From an uncultured Desulfuromonadales bacterium (GTDB lineage Bacteria; Desulfobacterota; Desulfuromonadia; Geobacterales; Pseudopelobacteraceae): a stretch of DNA of 64,000 nt. Numbering within the stretch: position 1 is the stretch's first letter; each line of letters starts with the position of its first letter. Shown here piece after piece: positions 61,085-64,000 of the stretch. A model generated the notes under the pieces. That model made no database searches, was not told the DNA's origin, and saw only the letters and a program-made list of their open reading frames with translations. The position numbers were made by a program, and so were the translations under genes. Where the stretch lies: contig CAIPTY010000053.1 of NCBI GenBank assembly GCA_903868145.1, positions 1-64,000 on the forward strand. Reading direction: 5' to 3'.

Positions 61085-63747
61085 GGTGTCCCCGGTTCAA
61101 GTTCGATCCCGTGTTTTTCTGCCAGTGCCAGCAGAGCCTCGTGTGCCGCTGCAAAATCAAAATTCTTCAGGTGTTTCCCGAGAATGTCCATATCCTGCTT
61201 TGGCAGGCTCTTCAGCTCATTTTGATGATCGTCAAGATACTGCTCTACGGCACAATCATTCCCGCGAATGGAGAGTAACAGGCTCTGCAGTGCCGGAGTC
61301 ACGCTCGCTCCGTCAACCGGGCCAGGGGAGAGCGAATTATCGCTGACTGGTGCGGCAGGTGGCAGAGTGTTCGCCAGAACGGTAACCACCCGTTCCATCT
61401 CGATCGCAAAATGCCTGAGTGCAGCGGTGACAATCTCCCCTGATTCTTCACGCCCTATGGCGTTTTCAAGGTTCTGCGCCAGAGACTCCAGTTCTACAGC
61501 ACCAATGGTTCCGGCACTGCTTTTAAGCGTATGGGCGGTACGTTCGGCCAGTGCAGTATCGCCGCTCTGCAGCGCCTCGTCAATAATCTTCACGGTTTTC
61601 GCTTTGTTATCGACAAACGAACGGAGCAGCCGGTTGTATAGCGCAACATTGCCGTCAAGCCGATCCAGTGCAGCAGCAACGTCAAACCCCTCAATAAAAG
61701 CAATTTCCGCCGCATTGCCATCGCTCTTGGCGTGTGTGTTCAGAAGAGGCATGTCCACTGTCGGCTCTCCCAGAAAAAGGCGCATAACCCGCAGGAGGGT
61801 GTGGACATCAATCGGTTTGGGTATGTGAGCGTCCATGCCCGACTTCAGGATCTTCTGCTGTTCCTCTTGCATGGCGTGGGCAGTCATGGCGATGATCGGC
61901 ATTGTGGCAAAGCGGCTGTCAGCCCTGATCAGCCGGGTAGCTTCATAGCCGTCCATCACCGGCATCTGAATATCCATCAATACAAGATCGTACTCTCTGC
62001 TCCCTTCGGTAATCATCGATACCGCTTCCAAGCCGTGAGAAGCCACCGACACTTCAACTCCGGTGTCTTTCAGCAGTTCCCGCACCAATTGCTGATTAAC
62101 TTCATTGTCTTCCACCAGCAGTATATGGTAGTCGCTGAAATTATATGCAGCCGCCGAGGTTGCAGCGGCGTGTGTCGGAATAATGCTGGCAGGATCCCCT
62201 ATGCCGAACCAGGCGGTAAAGGTGAAGGTACTCCCCTGCCCCGGTATGCTTTCGCAGCGGATCTCGCCTCCCATCCGCTCCACAATCTGTTTGCAGATGG
62301 AGAGCCCCAGTCCGGTTCCGCCAAAACGGCGGGTGATGCTTTCGTCGGCCTGGGTAAATGGCTGAAAGAGTGTGGCTATCTGTTCGGACTGGATGCCGAT
62401 ACCGGTATCGCGGATGGTAACGGTAAGCTGCTGCCGGCAATCTTCTTCCTTCAGCAGCGCCGCCTCAAGGGTAACTTCACCCCGTTCGGTAAATTTAACG
62501 GCATTGCTCAGCAGGTTGAGAATGACCTGACCAAGACGGAACGGGTCGCCCGTCAGGCACGGAGCGATGTCTGCAGCTATACTTGCCCGGAGTTGCAACC
62601 CCTTGTCCGCAGCTTTCTGCCGTACCATTTCAGTGCTGGTAGCTAGGGTGGTTGCCACGATGAAAGGGATCAGTTCTATGCGCAGTTGCCCGGCTTCAAT
62701 CTTTGAAAGATCAAGGATGTCGTTGATAGTGTTCAGCAGTATTTCGCCGGCGTCGTTGACTTTCTGGACATGGTCGCGCTGACGGGGCAGCAGCTCCGAC
62801 TCCAGCAGAAGCGTAGAAAAGCCGATGATGGCGTTCAGAGGTGTACGAATTTCATGGCTCATGTTGGACAGAAACTGGCTCTTGGCAGCGTTGGACTTTT
62901 CTGTAGCAATCAAGGCCGCGCTCAGTTCGATGTTCTGTTTGCGCTCGGTGATGTCGCGTAGCGTCGAAATCACCGTCGGCGACCCTTCCATGACAATCGG
63001 TCGATCTTCCACTTCTACATCAAAAACGGTTCCATCAAGCTTGACATAGCGATCTTCAACCAGTGCTGCGGCAATGCCCTGCTCAGTGCAGTTCCTGGAC
63101 CGCTTTGTGACGATGTGCTGAGAATCCGGATGAACCAGCTCCATGAGCGGCCTGTCCATGAGTTCATGTACTGATGATGCGCCAAACATTGACACGGCAG
63201 CCGGGTTGACAAATACCAGTCTGCCGCCGCGATGCAGAACAATCGCATACGGAATCGCCTCCACAACACTGCGGAATCGCTCCTCGCTCTCCCGACAGAG
63301 CGATACCGCCTTGGCCAGATTGGCCATGACCGGCTGAAAAATGTCTACTAGTGGCAGTACATTTTTCGGCGTCCGCGACGAGAGCAGCAGAAAAAAAATG
63401 GCCTCATTGACCGGTAATCTCAGACAGTGTGAATAGTGTGCCGCCTGGCTCAAGGCGCTCAAATCGGCGGCTTCCAGAAGTTCAGCCGGACCGGTAAGCA
63501 AGGCCGAAGGAAGTCGCAGCATGCTGCCGGTCTGCTGACCCAGCAGAAAGTTGCCATGAGCTGCCAACAGGCGCACCTCGAATTCATCGCCTGATCGCTT
63601 CGCAATCTCGATTACCACGCCGACCGGAAAGCCTGTGTGAAACATCAGGCGGCTCAAGGTCTTTTCAAGCAATGGCCGCGACTCAACTTCGCTGCCGGTG
63701 GTCAGCGCCAGATCGTAGAGGACGGCGAGAATCAGTTCCCGATTCAT
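61081..63747 (-). CDS. Hybrid histidine kinase with receiver and HPt domains
   Basis: 888 residues: N-terminal domain of about 160 residues without a clear match ([20 protein letters not shown]), PAS ([20 protein letters not shown]), HisKA with [18 protein letters not shown] (His near 297), HATPase ([35 protein letters not shown]), receiver ([18 protein letters not shown], Asp near 592) and HPt with [15 protein letters not shown] (His near 739), so a full phosphorelay in one chain. No membrane helix. ATG 63747 with GGGA upstream. Its start overlaps the stop of the FIST gene, suggesting that FIST supplies the input. Confidence 0.92.
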   Translation of the reverse strand: MNRELILAVLYDLALTTGSEVESRPLLEKTLSRLMFHTGFPVGVVIEIAKRSGDEFEVRLLAAHGNFLLGQQTGSMLRLPSALLTGPAELLEAADLSALSQAAHYSHCLRLPVNEAIFFLLLSSRTPKNVLPLVDIFQPVMANLAKAVSLCRESEERFRSVVEAIPYAIVLHRGGRLVFVNPAAVSMFGASSVHELMDRPLMELVHPDSQHIVTKRSRNCTEQGIAAALVEDRYVKLDGTVFDVEVEDRPIVMEGSPTVISTLRDITERKQNIELSAALIATEKSNAAKSQFLSNMSHEIRTPLNAIIGFSTLLLESELLPRQRDHVQKVNDAGEILLNTINDILDLSKIEAGQLRIELIPFIVATTLATSTEMVRQKAADKGLQLRASIAADIAPCLTGDPFRLGQVILNLLSNAVKFTERGEVTLEAALLKEEDCRQQLTVTIRDTGIGIQSEQIATLFQPFTQADESITRRFGGTGLGLSICKQIVERMGGEIRCESIPGQGSTFTFTAWFGIGDPASIIPTHAAATSAAAYNFSDYHILLVEDNEVNQQLVRELLKDTGVEVSVASHGLEAVSMITEGSREYDLVLMDIQMPVMDGYEATRLIRADSRFATMPIIAMTAHAMQEEQQKILKSGMDAHIPKPIDVHTLLRVMRLFLGEPTVDMPLLNTHAKSDGNAAEIAFIEGFDVAAALDRLDGNVALYNRLLRSFVDNKAKTVKIIDEALQSGDTALAERTAHTLKSSAGTIGAVELESLAQNLENAIGREESGEIVTAALRHFAIEMERVVTVLANTLPPAAPVSDNSLSPGPVDGASVTPALQSLLLSIRGNDCAVEQYLDDHQNELKSLPKQDMDILGKHLKNFDFAAAHEALLALAEKHGIELEPGTP

Positions 63748-64000
63748 GACAGATCCCACGGCGTACAGACCTGGGCAGCATTGTGGAACATCGGATAATC
63801 ATCGATCTGCGTTGAACCGATTTCACCCTGCGAAACGGCACCAAACATTTCTGTGACGCCGAGACTCCCTGCAAGTATGTCCAACTCGGCCTGCGCGCCA
63901 TTTCCGAGATGCTTGCGCCGTCCGGCACAATAAAAGGTCATCAGGCGTCGCCCGTGCAGCGAACCGTTTTCGTTTTCCACTGTTTGCGCCAGGCTGCGGA
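63744..64000 (-). CDS. C-terminus of FIST-domain sensor protein (partial)
   Basis: The last 84 codons: RSLAQTVENENGSLHGRRLM, TFYCAGRRKHLG and AVSQGEIG then MFHNAA, the ending of FIST_C domains (CxGR, GEIG, FHN motifs). FIST proteins are intracellular sensors thought to bind small ligands such as amino acids and are linked to signal transduction. The N-terminus is beyond base 64000. Confidence 0.8.
   Translation of the reverse strand, partial: RSLAQTVENENGSLHGRRLMTFYCAGRRKHLGNGAQAELDILAGSLGVTEMFGAVSQGEIGSTQIDDYPMFHNAAQVCTPWDLS

Overview
The window comes from a Gram-negative, lipopolysaccharide-making bacterium, most likely of the Geobacter group (Desulfuromonadota, Geobacterales). The evidence is family knowledge plus layout: a colinear kdsB-pyrG-kdsA-kdsD-kdsC-lptCAB-rpoN-hpf-hprK-rapZ-PTS block, a type IV pilus cluster with a very large PilY1, many PAS/hybrid kinases and CxxCH motifs. 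Base composition is moderately GC-rich except in one AT-richer patch near 55.2-59.4 kb. The species cannot be fixed from sequence alone. Most genes read on the minus strand, so transcription generally runs from high to low coordinates.

1-4.5 kb: rimI, pyrK, pyrD, a TauE/SafE-like membrane protein and an MscS-type channel with a cyclic-nucleotide-binding domain (cut by the window edge) form one tight minus-strand run. 4.5-10.2 kb: pilMNOPQ, the type IV pilus alignment complex and secretin, headed by a small XRE-type regulator. 10.6-19.9 kb: a putative operon dsbC-like, pilY1, fimU-like, pilV, pilW, pilX, then a Uma2-type nuclease; a good sigma-54 promoter sits upstream. 20-23 kb: HEPN/MNT pair, a second Uma2 protein, a zinc-ribbon membrane protein and a second CxxCH-bearing DsbC-like protein. 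23-26.8 kb: pilR-like, pilS-like and prepilin peptidase. No pilA-like major pilin is seen.

26.8-39.9 kb: a regulatory phosphotransferase set (PtsI, HPr, EIIA-man, HprK, RapZ) without a sugar permease, hibernation factor, RpoN, Lpt export proteins, the complete KDO-to-CMP-KDO pathway and CTP synthase. The shared region makes a coherent envelope/regulation block. 40-46.7 kb: PAS hybrid kinase, RhlE-type helicase behind its own promoter and a terminator-like leader, class I fumarase, and cysE-lpxC. 46.8-54.8 kb: AsmA-like protein, CNNM/CorC-type CBS protein, the rpsF-rpsR-DUF2232-rplI ribosomal operon and a DUF2156 protein.

55.1-59.4 kb is a scar of mobile DNA: tRNA-Met(CAU), a stub of a P4-type integrase, a degenerate IS256-type transposase tail, a frameshifted periplasmic-binding/PAS hybrid kinase, and a second copy of the same transposase tail in direct orientation. 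59.4-64 kb: small lipoprotein, truncated PAS, HD-GYP response regulator, large hybrid kinase with HPt, and the end of a FIST-domain protein; the last three look like one signalling operon.

The strongest leads are the paired CxxCH DsbC-like proteins around the pilY1 locus, the repeated module inserted into PilY1, the terminator-containing leader in front of rhlE, and the IS256-bracketed, frameshifted sensor next to tRNA-Met.
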